This document shows positions 7,568 through 7,741 of a stretch of 7,741 bases of DNA, piece after piece. The DNA comes from Treponema sp. (lineage in GTDB: Bacteria; Spirochaetota; Spirochaetia; Treponematales; Breznakiellaceae). The notes under the pieces were generated by a model. That model did not search any database and was not told the DNA's origin. It saw nothing but the letters and a program-made list of their open reading frames with translations. Location of the stretch: the NCBI GenBank assembly GCA_031259345.1, contig JAIRLQ010000421.1:1-7741 (forward strand). The letters are read 5' to 3'. The position numbers and the translations under genes are program-made. The stretch's first letter is position 1, and every line of letters begins with the position of its first letter.

Positions 7568-7741
7568 TCAGTTGGGATAAGTGTAATCGTAATTAAACCG
7601 CTGTGTATTGCTGTTGTCATAGACGGCATAATGGAGGTTGTATATATATTCTGGTTCCGATGTGATTATCATATCGCCGGTCGCTATTACCTTCATTCCC
7701 CTGCCGCCGTAGGATACAGTATACCAGCAGTCGTAAATGTA
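7568..7741 (-). CDS. C-terminal end of an unidentified converging gene (5' end outside window)
   Basis: Reading the minus strand from the right edge gives 57 sense codons with no stop, ending in TGA at 7570-7568. The peptide runs through GGRGMKVIATGDMIITSEPE and ends NYDYTYPN. It is rich in Tyr (11 of 57) and Asn, with alternating polar and hydrophobic residues that suggest beta strands, as in many secreted or surface proteins. I do not recognise the family. Support for a real gene comes from the open frame, the stop placed just beyond a two-way terminator, and the lack of any other gene in this stretch. A chance open frame of this length is possible, so confidence is moderate. Confidence 0.6.
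   Translation of the reverse strand, partial: YIYDCWYTVSYGGRGMKVIATGDMIITSEPEYIYNLHYAVYDNSNTQRFNYDYTYPN

Noticed and set aside
1..7741. CRISPR arrays, tRNA or rRNA genes, insertion-sequence ends
   Set aside because: I saw no spaced direct repeats, no cloverleaf-like sequence with conserved TPsiC arm, and no transposase frame or flanking inverted repeats.

Overview
The window looks like a piece of a bacterial chromosome from a double-membraned organism. A spirochaete such as a gut Treponema is my best guess. It rests on the loose lipobox (LGSC) of the lipoprotein, the mixed base composition, and a general likeness of the genes to treponemal ones. No rRNA or marker gene is present, so the placement is tentative. 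Base composition changes along the window: about 60% GC or more in the first kilobase, about 47% in the restriction-modification genes, 36% in one internal block of the methylase gene, and about 42% at the right edge.

Layout: (1) 1-416 is the 3' end of a Cu+-exporting P1B-ATPase gene (copA type). It overlaps by four bases (ATGA) a lipoprotein gene at 413-1093, whose product contains an internal duplication. A hairpin at 1108-1129 probably ends this operon. (2) 1130-1271 is a short intergenic stretch with a near-consensus sigma70 promoter (CTGACA, 17 bases, TATAAT with an extended TG) and a good ribosome binding site. (3) 1272-4316 encodes a long beta-class adenine-N6 DNA methyltransferase (Mod-like, 1014 aa). 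Two bases later, 4319-7504 encodes a type III Res-like helicase-nuclease (1061 aa). (4) 7528-7563 is a strong two-way terminator. (5) From the right edge back to 7568, the minus strand carries the last 57 codons of a converging gene of unknown function.

The central system is a two-gene, type III-like restriction-modification operon in the usual mod-then-res order. Mod should recognise and methylate the host DNA. Res should join Mod, use ATP to move or signal along unmodified DNA, and cut it. Three things stand out. The target-recognition part of Mod is an AT-rich block with sharp edges that lie next to the catalytic motifs, as expected if specificity had been exchanged by recombination. Mod has a roughly 450-residue N-terminal region not found in classical type III Mod proteins. 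The candidate nuclease site of Res reads PD...E-P-H, with histidine where PD-(D/E)xK enzymes have lysine. Nothing here is clearly a wholly new system. The pair is best called an atypical, long type III-like system.
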